Of a stretch of DNA of 54,905 bases, positions 26,701 to 34,049 are shown piece by piece. Each line of letters begins with the position of its first letter. The first letter of the stretch is position 1. The DNA comes from Alphaproteobacteria bacterium UBA2903 (GTDB taxonomy: Bacteria; Pseudomonadota; Alphaproteobacteria; CAAGCB01; CAG-977), in NCBI GenBank assembly GCA_002349565.1, contig DEDN01000001.1, positions 1-54,905 on the forward strand. Direction: 5' to 3'. Made by a program: the position numbers and the translations under genes. Below the pieces are notes generated by a model. It was given only the letters and a program-made list of their open reading frames with translations. It was not told the DNA's origin and ran no database searches.

Positions 26701-27128
26701 AAATCCTGCCGTCCTATCCGCCCGAAAAACGCAAAGCGGCGGCGGAAAAGTTCCTGTCCCTCAACCCGATGGAAGACGGGGAAACCGCCGTTGAAAAAGT
26801 GTTAAGCGTGCTGGAAAATCCCGAATTTTTCCCTCTGTTCACGCCGAATGCCTTGGCGGAAGTCCCCGTTTCGGGCGTTGTCGGCGATCGCGTCGTCAGC
26901 GGGCAAATCGACCGCTTGGCGGTGTCGGAAACGGAAGTCTTGATTGTCGATTACAAAAGCAACCGCGCGATTCCCGACAGCCTTGAAAAAACGCCCGCGC
27001 CGTATGTCGAACAAATGCGGGCGTACAAATCGGTTTTGGCGCAGATTTATCCGACAAAGAAAATCCGCTGTTTCCTGCTGTGGACGGAAGCGCCGAAAGT
27101 CGCGGACATCACATCGTTGGTTGAATGA
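23763..27128 (+). CDS. addA: AddA, UvrD-like helicase-nuclease subunit
   Basis: AddA is the 3'-5' translocating motor and nuclease of AddAB. The 1121-residue protein has Walker A AASAGSGKT (about 24-32), the Walker B/motif II DEAQDTSPLQW (about 388), GDQKQSIFSFQGA (motif III), VHASKGLEAPIVFLP (motif V) and YVALTRAADRLYV (motif VI). A C-terminal RecB-like nuclease has GQIDRL and LIVDYKSNR (about 1060). The ATG at 23763 follows a GGAGG site. The upstream in-frame start at 23724 is rejected because it lies deeper in addB and lacks a ribosome site. Confidence 0.96.
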   Translation: MTATIDPNEIQRKASDPTASAWVAASAGSGKTKVLSDRVLNLLLTGAKPERILCLTFTRTAAAEMYNRIAARLANWATASDAALDKELTDLGAGTAKKETARRLFAELLDTAGGLKILTLHSFCQSLLKRFPLEAGVSPQFDVLDESNAAKLISDAQESVLSNPDFTDVLQTVALTTNETGFLDTMKELAVRLPRLRAFTQAHPTSESARFAYEQAFDLPENATEDSLIADFCTLSETREAELRQAALILGHGKGSTDIKNARIIADFVVGRADLNTYLLVFLTKTGKVREDLAHKDTAAADPIMQTEALRAEKLKRRLQSLASMRISLALLKIGAAITQKYAELKAARAVLDYDDLIATALDLLEKSGAAAWVLFKLDGGIDHILIDEAQDTSPLQWRIVKALADEFFAGETAHKTRRTLFAVGDQKQSIFSFQGAAPEEFEKMHRFFKDKVLNAEQRWNDVPMTISFRSSPAVIEAVNDVLKNPAAADGVVAATDDATHIAWRKKAGGLVEIWDVEQSEQGDAQAVYTKPVETRKTESSPMARAAAKIAAKIADMIQNKERLPSGKPITAGDILVLVRRRNNFIDCLTRELKSRNVPVSGADRLKITSHIAVKDLMVLGDFLLMPQDDLALATILRSPLCGISPDDLPEADRALPDLNGVSENDLFALAYGRGRQSLFDRLKAYADKPETPLGKAYAFLSDLLNRVDTMRPFELYAYVLGRLGRQKAFVRRLGVQALDALEEFMNLALDYDRANTPSLQLFLRDLRANDVEIKRDPEQTLDAVRIMTVHASKGLEAPIVFLPDTRQKKFFAPKTVWLENGAPVWIPKAELRNAEAVAEIEKLNAADEREYRRLLYVALTRAADRLYVTGWDNAKSKKNAKTSQAPKSDWYTLIADSLPSKTLFVQPEAKPEIEQTEKQEQLCALPSWAYKTTPPAEPTPPKPLVPSKPEGEETVFASPLSENRLQARKRGTFIHKLLEILPSYPPEKRKAAAEKFLSLNPMEDGETAVEKVLSVLENPEFFPLFTPNALAEVPVSGVVGDRVVSGQIDRLAVSETEVLIVDYKSNRAIPDSLEKTPAPYVEQMRAYKSVLAQIYPTKKIRCFLLWTEAPKVADITSLVE

Positions 27129-27140
27129 CGCATCGGACTA

Positions 27141-27169
27141 TTGACCCGCGGAAAAAAGGCACTTATAAC
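27141..27169 (+). promoter_or_regulatory. Promoter of trxA
   Basis: TTGACC (27141-27146), a 17-base spacer and TATAAC (27164-27169) form a near-consensus vegetative promoter about 35 bp before the trxA start. This gives trxA expression independent of addA. Confidence 0.68.
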
Positions 27170-27204
27170 TAACGCATCAAAAAAAAACAGAAAGGGCAAA
27201 AACG

Positions 27205-27522
27205 ATGAAAATCATCAATGACAACGAATTTGAAACGGAAATCAAGAACTCCGCCGTTCCCGTATTGGTGGACTTTTACGCGGAATGGTGTTCGCCGTGC
27301 CGCCAGCTCAGCCCCGTTTTGGAAGAAGTTTCCAAAGAATTGGGCGACAAACTGAAAGTCGTCAAAATGAACATTGACGATTCGCCCGAAACGCCGACGA
27401 ATTTCGGCGTGCGCGGCATCCCGACCCTGATTATGTTCAAAGACGGTCAAGCCGTCGCCACCCATTCCGGCGCCATGACGAAATCCAAGCTTGCCGAATG
27501 GGTCAACAGCCAAATGGCGTAA
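27205..27522 (+). CDS. trxA: Thioredoxin with WCSPC active site
   Basis: A small cytoplasmic dithiol-disulfide reductase. The 105-residue protein has the thioredoxin fold from VLVDFYAEWCSPC (about 20-33) to the cis-proline RGIPTLIMF (about 72-80). The redox motif is WCSPC, where the classic thioredoxin has WCGPC. Gly to Ser at this place can shift redox potential, but activity is expected. The ATG follows AAAGGGCAAAAACG. The addA-trxA order is common in alphaproteobacteria. A strong terminator follows, and the AT-rich accessory segment begins right after it. Confidence 0.92.
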   Translation: MKIINDNEFETEIKNSAVPVLVDFYAEWCSPCRQLSPVLEEVSKELGDKLKVVKMNIDDSPETPTNFGVRGIPTLIMFKDGQAVATHSGAMTKSKLAEWVNSQMA

Positions 27523-27539
27523 GAAAAGATATAAATATG

Positions 27540-27566
27540 AAAAAGCCCTCGAAAGAGGGCTTTTTT
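27540..27566 (+). terminator. Intrinsic terminator of trxA
   Basis: AAGCCCTC-GAAA-GAGGGCTT stem-loop followed by a T-run, with a matching A-run on the left. It lies 18 bp after the trxA stop and marks the left edge of the AT-rich islet. Confidence 0.93.
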
Positions 27567-27594
27567 CATTTGCACAATGATTGAATAATATAGT

Positions 27595-27622
27595 TTGAAA
27601 ATTCACCCAAAATTGATATACT
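27595..27622 (+). promoter_or_regulatory. Promoter of the SNF2/Hsp70-like cassette
   Basis: TTGAAA (27595-27600), a 16-base spacer and TATACT (27617-27622) lie about 30 bp before the AAAGGGGG ribosome site of the SNF2-like gene. The cassette therefore carries its own promoter. Confidence 0.65.
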
Positions 27623-27652
27623 TTGCAAAAGAATACAATCAAAGGGGGATTC

Positions 27653-30600
27653 ATGCCATTTTCTGTCGGGGAAAAAGTTCAACTGAAAAACAACCCCAAT
27701 CAAAAAGGAACACTTATTTCTTCGTGCATTCGCGGTACAAGAGTGTTTTGGGAAGTGGAATTTGACAATTCAAAACAGACTTATCCTGAAACAACTTTGC
27801 AAAAATGTGTACAAAATAAAATTTATTCCGCTCTTGATTTGTTTAGCGAAAGAAAATATTCCGATATAGAGATTTTAAAAAGAAATTTTTCACATATCAA
27901 AATAAACGGGAACATTCAAGATATTTTATACAGTATGGGATTTACAAACACAGAATTTTTACCACATCAATTTAAGCCTGTTATTAAGATATTAAATTCC
28001 ATGACAAACGGTTTGTTAATAGCTGATGAAGTCGGTTTGGGAAAAACCATTGAAGCCGGATTGATATGGACTGAATTAAAGCATCGTTTCAACTTAAAAA
28101 AATTGATTATTGTTTGTCCAAGCGTCTTACAGGAAAAATGGAAACGCGAGTTACAATCAAAATTTTGTATAAAAGCTCAAATCCTAAATTCACAAGGACT
28201 TTTGGAGCTATTAAACGATCGGCTTTATAATTCTGAATTTGCTGTTATCTGCAGTATGCAAGGTCTTCGTCCTCAAAGAAAAAAATATCAAGATGAGAAT
28301 ATCGATGAAAACATCGGCTTTGCGCAAAAATTATTTTCTTTTTTTGAAGAACACGCTGACGATCCTGAAAAAATTTTTGATATGCTGATTATTGATGAAG
28401 CTCATTATATGCGTAACCAAGAAACACAAACAAGTAAGTTGGGCACCATTCTTCGAAGTGTTTCAGATTATGCTGTGTTTTTGTCGGCAACGCCTATTCA
28501 AAACAAAAGCGATGATTTGCATACGCTTCTTCGTATGTTGGATAAAGATGATTTTGAAAGACCGGAAGCTTTTTCAAATATTTTAAATGAAAATAAAGAC
28601 ATTGTTTTACTGCGAGATAAACTTCTTCAGGGGAATAGTGACATAATCTATATTATGGATAGATTGAAAAAAATAGCTTCAAGCGAAGCTTTTATTGAAA
28701 ATAGACAATTAGATACATTGATGAATAAATTACAAACAGATGGCTTTTCAAAAATTTCACCTCAAAAATTGGCTTATGAATTAGAAAACATCCATTCTTT
28801 GGGATATATTTATACACGAACAAGAAAGCGGGATATAAAAGAAAATCGGGTCATTCGAGAACCGATTCCGGAATATATAGATATGACCGAAAACGAAAAA
28901 AAAGCATATTCTTTAATAACTGACGCTATAAAAAAATACAGCTATACTTTAGATAAAGGCTCCGCCGAATTTTTATTGTGCATGCCTCAGCGCATGTTGG
29001 CAAGCAGCATATATTCCGCAATGCTTTCTTGGAAAAACCGTTTAAATTCGATTGTCCACGAATATGAAGATGAGGATGAAATCGATGTAGAGAAAAATTC
29101 ATTTTCGGATTTAATGAACTGTATTTGCGACGCCGTTTCTTCTATAAACTACTTAAATGATTTGCGATCACACGATTCCAAATTTGAACGATTAAGTGAA
29201 TGTATCACGGAAGCACTAACAAAAAATAAAAACGAAAAAATAATAGTATTTTCGTCATTTGTCGTCACTTTGAACTATCTTCATGAGCGCCTTTCGGAAC
29301 AAAATATAAAATCTCTGCTGCTCACGGGAAATTCAGGAGATAAAGATAAAATCATTTCCGATTTTTCATCCCAAAATGACATTTCCATCCTTTTGACTTC
29401 AGAAGTTGGCAGTGAGGGTGTTGATTTGCAATTCTGTCGCTTCCTTATTAACTACGACTTGCCTTGGAATCCTATGCGTGTGGAACAGCGCATCGGTCGA
29501 TTGGATCGCATTGGACAAAAATCTCAAAAAATAACTATATGGAATATGCTTCATAAAGATACCATCGATGCGAGAATTTACGAAAAATTGTATGAGAAGC
29601 TTGATATATGCAAAGAAGCTTTGGGATCTTTTGAAAATATCCTTGGCTCAGAAATCAAAAAGCTGCATCTATCCTGCTTCAGACTCACGCCCCAAGAAGA
29701 AGATGCTATGATTTCGCAAACAAAACGTGCGCTTGAAAATCAAAAAATCGAACAAGATAAATTGGAAGAAGAAGCTGCTCAATTTACATATTTGGGGGAT
29801 TTGGTTTTTCAGAAAATAGAGGAAATGAACAACAAAAAGCAACGCATCACACGAGATGACATTCGCATATTTGTAATAACATCAATTAAATTATTCTCAC
29901 CTGAAACAATTATATTGCCTGAAAAAGATGAATATGCATTTACAATAAAATTCAAACCGGATTTTTTATCTGAGTTAAACACATACTGCGCTTCTCAAAA
30001 AAGCTATTCAAACTACCCGATGTGTATAAAATGTGTCTTTGACAATAAAGTTACTTCCAATTTCGGAAAAACAGAGTTAATCAATCAAGCCCACCCTATC
30101 GTAAAATTTTTAGCATTTAAATATGAGCAGCTCCCCCTCTACAGCAAAGGCGCTGCCTTTGCAATACGACTGCAATCCGATGAATTTCCAAAAGGGGATT
30201 ACGTTTTAGGGGCGTCAAAGATACAATTTGACGGAGCAGTCCGATATGAAAACATTGCCTACGTAGCCTATGATTTTAATACGGGACGTGTTTTTGAAAA
30301 CGCTGAAGATTTGTTTAACAGATGCGTAGAAAAAGGCACTAATTGGATTGATCAGAGAAACCTTGATTATGAAAAAATCATTAAATGTGCAAAACAAGAC
30401 GTTTCTTTGGATCTTGTTGAAAAGTTAGAAGATATTTCCCAAAAAAACAGAGACAAGAACAATGATAGGATAGATTTTCAAATACGTCATATTGAAAAAT
30501 ATCGCGAAGAACAAATTTCCAAATATGAGGAACGTATTCAAAATTTAAGGAATGGCACCATAGACCAGCAAAAAATGGTCAACGCAACTATTGGCAAACG

Positions 30601-30712
30601 GGATGTCATTACAAGCAAACTCGATACCAAGATAGAAACTTTAAACCAAAGAAAATTCAATTTATCTGAAAAAACATCGGATATATGTTTGGCTTTGGTG
30701 CATGTGGAGTAA
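27653..30712 (+). CDS. RapA/SNF2-type ATPase (first gene of an AT-rich cassette)
   Basis: A 1019-residue superfamily 2 translocase. Residues 1-50 (SVGEKVQLKNNPNQKGTL) resemble the Tudor/KOW-like N-terminus of RapA (HepA). Motif I is ADEVGLGKTIEAGLI (124-138), motif II DEAH (248-251), motif III LSATP (277-281), motif V TSEVGSEGVDLQ (582-593) and motif VI EQRIGRLDRIGQK (611-623). The last third ends in a charged coiled-coil (about 925-990). No nuclease or methylase domain is seen. RapA recycles RNA polymerase; related SNF2 proteins serve defence systems such as DISARM (DrmD). The gene is far more AT-rich than its neighbours and has its own promoter, implying recent transfer. The ATG at 27653 follows AAAGGGGG. 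It is followed 6 bp later by the Hsp70-like gene. Confidence 0.88.
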   Translation: MPFSVGEKVQLKNNPNQKGTLISSCIRGTRVFWEVEFDNSKQTYPETTLQKCVQNKIYSALDLFSERKYSDIEILKRNFSHIKINGNIQDILYSMGFTNTEFLPHQFKPVIKILNSMTNGLLIADEVGLGKTIEAGLIWTELKHRFNLKKLIIVCPSVLQEKWKRELQSKFCIKAQILNSQGLLELLNDRLYNSEFAVICSMQGLRPQRKKYQDENIDENIGFAQKLFSFFEEHADDPEKIFDMLIIDEAHYMRNQETQTSKLGTILRSVSDYAVFLSATPIQNKSDDLHTLLRMLDKDDFERPEAFSNILNENKDIVLLRDKLLQGNSDIIYIMDRLKKIASSEAFIENRQLDTLMNKLQTDGFSKISPQKLAYELENIHSLGYIYTRTRKRDIKENRVIREPIPEYIDMTENEKKAYSLITDAIKKYSYTLDKGSAEFLLCMPQRMLASSIYSAMLSWKNRLNSIVHEYEDEDEIDVEKNSFSDLMNCICDAVSSINYLNDLRSHDSKFERLSECITEALTKNKNEKIIVFSSFVVTLNYLHERLSEQNIKSLLLTGNSGDKDKIISDFSSQNDISILLTSEVGSEGVDLQFCRFLINYDLPWNPMRVEQRIGRLDRIGQKSQKITIWNMLHKDTIDARIYEKLYEKLDICKEALGSFENILGSEIKKLHLSCFRLTPQEEDAMISQTKRALENQKIEQDKLEEEAAQFTYLGDLVFQKIEEMNNKKQRITRDDIRIFVITSIKLFSPETIILPEKDEYAFTIKFKPDFLSELNTYCASQKSYSNYPMCIKCVFDNKVTSNFGKTELINQAHPIVKFLAFKYEQLPLYSKGAAFAIRLQSDEFPKGDYVLGASKIQFDGAVRYENIAYVAYDFNTGRVFENAEDLFNRCVEKGTNWIDQRNLDYEKIIKCAKQDVSLDLVEKLEDISQKNRDKNNDRIDFQIRHIEKYREEQISKYEERIQNLRNGTIDQQKMVNATIGKRDVITSKLDTKIETLNQRKFNLSEKTSDICLALVHVE

Positions 30713-30718
30713 CGGCTG

Positions 30719-32638
30719 ATGATAAAAATTCACAACAACTTCATTGACTTATGCAAATACGATCCGAAAGAAGACGCTGAAAAACTTTCAAACCTGCTTT
30801 CCTTTGGAAAAAATTTTTACACATGGGACAAACAATATGCTTCCATCATTAGTGAAATAGCCAATAAAAATTCAGAGAAGAACGTTGCGATCAAAACGCC
30901 TAATCAAGATGTTAAACCGTTTTCCCCCGCTAACAAGACGCGAGCCTCATTTAAGATTGAACTTAAACCGAATCCTACCGTAAAAAAGCTGCCTATTGAA
31001 ACATTGGACACACTTCAGGCACTTTTAAATACTTTTGAAAACGTTCTTCGAACTCAAAATTATAATGTGTGTGTGTCCCACTCTCTTAAAATTAACCGAC
31101 TTTTGTCTGCCATAGAAAAATCATCTTATGCATCCGATTTCAAAACTTCATCAACTTTTCAATCCCTTACAAAAAGATATAATGATTTACTTAATCAATT
31201 TTACAAACTCAAAGAAAACCATAAAAAACAAACAAACTATGCAGATGCGCCTCGGCTCGAAAAAGAATTGTTAAGAGTTCAACACTCTACAGACAGCAAA
31301 ATATCAGGAAACGAACATATAATTACGCACGAAATAGGACCGCATTACCCATTAACTTTATTTTCAAACGAAACACGTTTTAATGAGAATGATGCGGATC
31401 CGATTTATTTTGTAATAGGCTTGGACATAGGTACCTCTTTTACAAAGGTAGTCATTTACGAGCATTATTGTAAAAACGTTTTTTATCCAGTCGATTTTCA
31501 ATGTTTTTCCGCGAAATATAATCCGTTTTTGCTTCCGACAAGATTGAGTGTAACAAAAAACGGGCAATATTTCATCCCTTTGTCTGGTGAAAAGGAAGCT
31601 TCTTTTACCAATTTAAAATTGGATTTCATTCAAAACGAAGCGACAGAAATCATCCCGTTCATAGCTTTGGTTCTTCAATATGTTCGGACATGGTTTATCC
31701 AAAAATATGCGGACATTGATGCCTATAAAAATCATTCGTTTGAGTGGCTTTTTGTCAGAGCCGGCGTTCCGTTTGCCAGCTGTTCACAAAAAGGAGCCGA
31801 AGCCAAATTCGAAGCCGCATTAAAACAAGCTTATGAACTTTCGTACAAAAAGGCTATTTTTGAGCAAGACATTTCACAGCCGTTAATTGCTGAAGAGCAT
31901 CCAACTGAACTTAAATGCTTCCCGGAAATAAAAGCCGAGATAAAAACTTACGAAACCAGCTTTTCACGGGAAGACGATCTTCATTTAGCTCTTGATATCG
32001 GGGCGGGAACTTTGGATTGCTCTTTATTTATCATTGAGCAACAATTAGAAAACAAACCTTTTTCGGTTGCGAGTTCCATCATGCCATTTTTAGGAGCGAA
32101 AATATATGAAAAATTCCTGTCCGGAGCACTTCCTAAAACAGAGGATAATTGTTTTGATACAACATCCAAGGTTAAAGATTTAAACTATTTCTTAGAAAAA
32201 TATGATGATCAAAAAATAAGAGATGAATTAAAGAAACGGCATGATTTCTTTTTTAAAAAATGCGTTATAACCGTCAATACTCTTATTCGTTCCGTAAAGA
32301 AAAAGCTTCCAAACAACTTAAGGGCATGGCATCAACCTTTAAAGGTTCTATTACTCGGAGGCGGACGAAATATTCAAATTTATCAAGATGTTGCGAACGG
32401 AATCTACTGTGAACATACTTTAAAATCAACTACTCGACAAGTTGCGTATATTGGAGATCAGTTAGACAAGTTAGAACAAGAAAGAATGTTCGTTGCTCAC
32501 GGATTGTGTCTTGATGAAATAGAGCGTCAAGATATATATTATCCGGAAGATTTTGACGATTATGGAAACATAAAAACATCTCTCGAAATCTCAAAAAACG
32601 GTTGTTATGAAGATGAGTTTTGGCGAGAGGAGGATTGA
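30719..32638 (+). CDS. Hsp70/actin-fold ATPase with novel N-terminal region
   Basis: A 639-residue protein. Residues 229-600 show the actin/Hsp70/sugar-kinase ATPase core: phosphate-1 GLDIGTSFTKVV (234-245), phosphate-2 ALDIGAGTLDCSLF (424-437) and the adenosine motif LLLGGGRN (544-551). Residues 1-228 are a mostly helical region I cannot match to a family. The usual Hsp70 substrate-binding C-terminus is absent, since the protein ends about 90 residues after the adenosine motif. It lies 6 bp after the SNF2-like gene with the same AT-rich composition, so the two form one cassette. A ParM/StbA-like filament or a chaperone-like switch are both possible. The function is unknown. Confidence 0.8.
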   Translation: MIKIHNNFIDLCKYDPKEDAEKLSNLLSFGKNFYTWDKQYASIISEIANKNSEKNVAIKTPNQDVKPFSPANKTRASFKIELKPNPTVKKLPIETLDTLQALLNTFENVLRTQNYNVCVSHSLKINRLLSAIEKSSYASDFKTSSTFQSLTKRYNDLLNQFYKLKENHKKQTNYADAPRLEKELLRVQHSTDSKISGNEHIITHEIGPHYPLTLFSNETRFNENDADPIYFVIGLDIGTSFTKVVIYEHYCKNVFYPVDFQCFSAKYNPFLLPTRLSVTKNGQYFIPLSGEKEASFTNLKLDFIQNEATEIIPFIALVLQYVRTWFIQKYADIDAYKNHSFEWLFVRAGVPFASCSQKGAEAKFEAALKQAYELSYKKAIFEQDISQPLIAEEHPTELKCFPEIKAEIKTYETSFSREDDLHLALDIGAGTLDCSLFIIEQQLENKPFSVASSIMPFLGAKIYEKFLSGALPKTEDNCFDTTSKVKDLNYFLEKYDDQKIRDELKKRHDFFFKKCVITVNTLIRSVKKKLPNNLRAWHQPLKVLLLGGGRNIQIYQDVANGIYCEHTLKSTTRQVAYIGDQLDKLEQERMFVAHGLCLDEIERQDIYYPEDFDDYGNIKTSLEISKNGCYEDEFWREED

Positions 32639-32672
32639 CCTTTTTCTTTTCGCATAAGTATGTCGCTCCATC

Positions 32673-32718
32673 TCAACCGTGATAAATGCCGCGAGGGTGC
32701 CGGCAACCATGCCGCCCA
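32673..32718 (-). pseudogene. Remnant of a PAP2 gene 3' end (46-bp repeat)
   Basis: These 46 bp match 33553-33598, inside the 3' coding end of the PAP2 phosphatase gene, with three mismatches. On the minus strand it still reads GGMVAGTLAAFITVE, against GGMVAGTLAAFIAVE in the intact gene. Two of the three differences are synonymous, as expected for a diverged allele rather than a copying error. The copy lies just after the Hsp70-like gene, so the Abi-like gene sits between the two repeats. Confidence 0.85.
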
Positions 32719-32734
32719 GAGCATTGCTCCCCTC

Positions 32735-32763
32735 TTGACAATCGGCGTTTTAAAATGTATATT
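32735..32763 (+). promoter_or_regulatory. Consensus promoter pointing toward the Abi-like gene 3' end
   Basis: Perfect TTGACA (32735-32740), a 17-base spacer (32741-32757) and TATATT (32758-32763). No convincing protein gene follows on this strand, and the predicted RNA would start near 32770. Confidence 0.55.
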
Positions 32764-32768
32764 CTTTT

Positions 32769-32820
32769 TCAGATAGAGAGGCTATATACTGCATTAAGCT
32801 TTTTTAAGCAGGATTTTTAT
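32769..32820 (+). ncRNA. Candidate small RNA beside the Abi-like gene
   Basis: Downstream of the consensus promoter lies a hairpin (CTGC-TTAA with TTAA-GCAG, one bulged A, 32789-32811) followed by a short T-run (32814-32818). Together they would make an RNA of about 50 nt. If it reads through, it becomes antisense to the convergent Abi-like mRNA. Existence and exact ends are inference. Confidence 0.3.
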
Positions 32821-32851
32821 CTGATTGCAGTTGACGCCTCTTTTCCGTTAT

Positions 32852-33508
32852 CTATAAAAATCCCAACCGCCGACCTTTAATATATTCTTCATTGAAACGG
32901 TCGATTTCTTTTATCTGCCTTAAAATTGTATTGGCGTTCATATCGCGGATCAACTTGTAAATCATATTGTGGATTCGCGCAGGTTCGTTCAGCGGGTCAA
33001 CAACTTTTATCAAAGAACCGTAGTGAAACACTTTATTACGGTAATTTCGGATTCTGTTCACACGTTCAAAACAAACTCCGACGGAAAGAGTTTCTTTAGC
33101 ATTGTCAAAAATCTCGTTCAGCAAAGCGGGGTATTTTTTCCAAAACGTTTTTCGATAGTTTGGACTGAACAAATAAGCCCAAAACCCGAAAGTCAGTTCC
33201 GAAATGATATGATTTTTGTTGTTCGGGTCTTTTTGCGCTTCCACCACAAGCCTTTTTTGGATTTTTTGAAAAGTGTCCGCGTTTTTCCCAATCTGATAAT
33301 CAGGATTGAAAATCCAATCCTCGCCCAAATGTTTGGAAAACACGGCATCGATTTTGTTGCGCAGGATAATTTCAAAATAACTTAAAGACTGATAAAAACT
33401 TTCCGCCAATTCCGAGTTATATAAATGCGCCGTAAACGCTTCCTCCGCGGACGGCTTGTTGTATTTAGCCAGTCTGCGCTCCGAGATTAAAGTTTCAATT
33501 TCGTTCAT
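32852..33508 (-). CDS. Abi_2-like (HEPN) abortive-infection protein
   Basis: A 218-residue, mainly helical protein resembling the Abi_2 / AbiD-AbiF family of abortive phage infection. The N-terminal ERRLAKYNKP and LYNSELAESFYQSLSYFEIILRN parts match the layout of the family. The segment RIRNYRNKVFHYGS (about 150-164) has the R-x4-H signature of HEPN RNases. HEPN proteins of this kind are thought to act by cleaving RNA on phage infection; that is family knowledge, not shown here. It starts 16 bp after the PAP2 stop, so it may share its transcript. Its composition is more AT-rich than the PAP2 gene, and it is bracketed by the 46-bp repeats. Confidence 0.76.
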   Translation of the reverse strand: MNEIETLISERRLAKYNKPSAEEAFTAHLYNSELAESFYQSLSYFEIILRNKIDAVFSKHLGEDWIFNPDYQIGKNADTFQKIQKRLVVEAQKDPNNKNHIISELTFGFWAYLFSPNYRKTFWKKYPALLNEIFDNAKETLSVGVCFERVNRIRNYRNKVFHYGSLIKVVDPLNEPARIHNMIYKLIRDMNANTILRQIKEIDRFNEEYIKGRRLGFL

Positions 33509-33524
33509 GTTTCCCGCTTGAGTT

Positions 33525-34049
33525 TCACGCCCGCTTTATTCTCTTTGCCCCTTCAACCGCGATAAATGCCGCGAGGGTACCGGCGACCATGCCGCCCATG
33601 ATGTCGGTAAAGAAATGGAAGCCCATATAAATCCGTGAAAAAGCGATAAGGCATGCCAAAATCACGCCCGCCCACGCAAACCGCGTATGCGTCAGCATCA
33701 GCACGCCCGCCGCGGCAAAGGAAGCGGTCGTATGTCCCGACGGGAACGAAAATCCCGTTTCGCACGCCGCCAAAATCGCCAAATCGGGACGGACGGCGCA
33801 CGGACGCAAGCGTTCGACAAACGGCTTCAATGTCAAATTGCAGATAATCGCGCCGATGAAAATCGCGCCGAAAATCAAAAATCCCGTCTTGCGCGTTTGT
33901 TTGAACGCCATCAGCACGGCGCTCAGCCCCAGCCAGACGTAGCCGTTATCGCCCAGCACCGTAATCACGGGCATGACGGCGTCCGTAACAGAGTTCCTGA
34001 AAACGGTTTGCACCCAATCCGTAATTTGAAAATCAACCGTCGTTATCAT
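33525..34049 (-). CDS. PAP2-family membrane phosphatase
   Basis: A 174-residue inner-membrane phosphatase of the PAP2 / undecaprenyl-pyrophosphate phosphatase type. The three active-site motifs are complete: KPFVERLRP (K-x6-RP), FPSGHT (PSGH) and SRIYMGFHFFTD (SRxxxGxHxxxD). Five or six hydrophobic helices are visible. Likely substrates are lipid phosphates such as undecaprenyl pyrophosphate or phosphatidic acid. The ATG at 34049 overlaps the previous lipoprotein stop by 4 bp, so the in-frame start at 34076 is rejected. Its 3' end carries one copy of the 46-bp repeat. Confidence 0.9.
   Translation of the reverse strand: MITTVDFQITDWVQTVFRNSVTDAVMPVITVLGDNGYVWLGLSAVLMAFKQTRKTGFLIFGAIFIGAIICNLTLKPFVERLRPCAVRPDLAILAACETGFSFPSGHTTASFAAAGVLMLTHTRFAWAGVILACLIAFSRIYMGFHFFTDIMGGMVAGTLAAFIAVEGAKRIKRA
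33553..33598. repeat. Second copy of the 46-bp direct repeat, in PAP2 3' end
   Basis: Direct repeat partner of 32673-32718 (43 of 46 positions equal, 880 bp apart). The pair brackets the Abi-like gene and marks a recombination junction of the accessory islet. Confidence 0.88.

Noticed and set aside
27595..32638. Assignment of the AT-rich cassette to DISARM
   Set aside because: The SNF2-like ATPase alone recalls DrmD, but no DrmA, DrmB, DrmC or methylase is present, and an Hsp70-like partner is not part of DISARM.
32686..32880. A 64-codon plus-strand frame between the Hsp70-like and Abi-like genes
   Set aside because: It starts inside the PAP2 remnant, upstream of the promoter it would need, has no ribosome site and overlaps the Abi-like 3' end.
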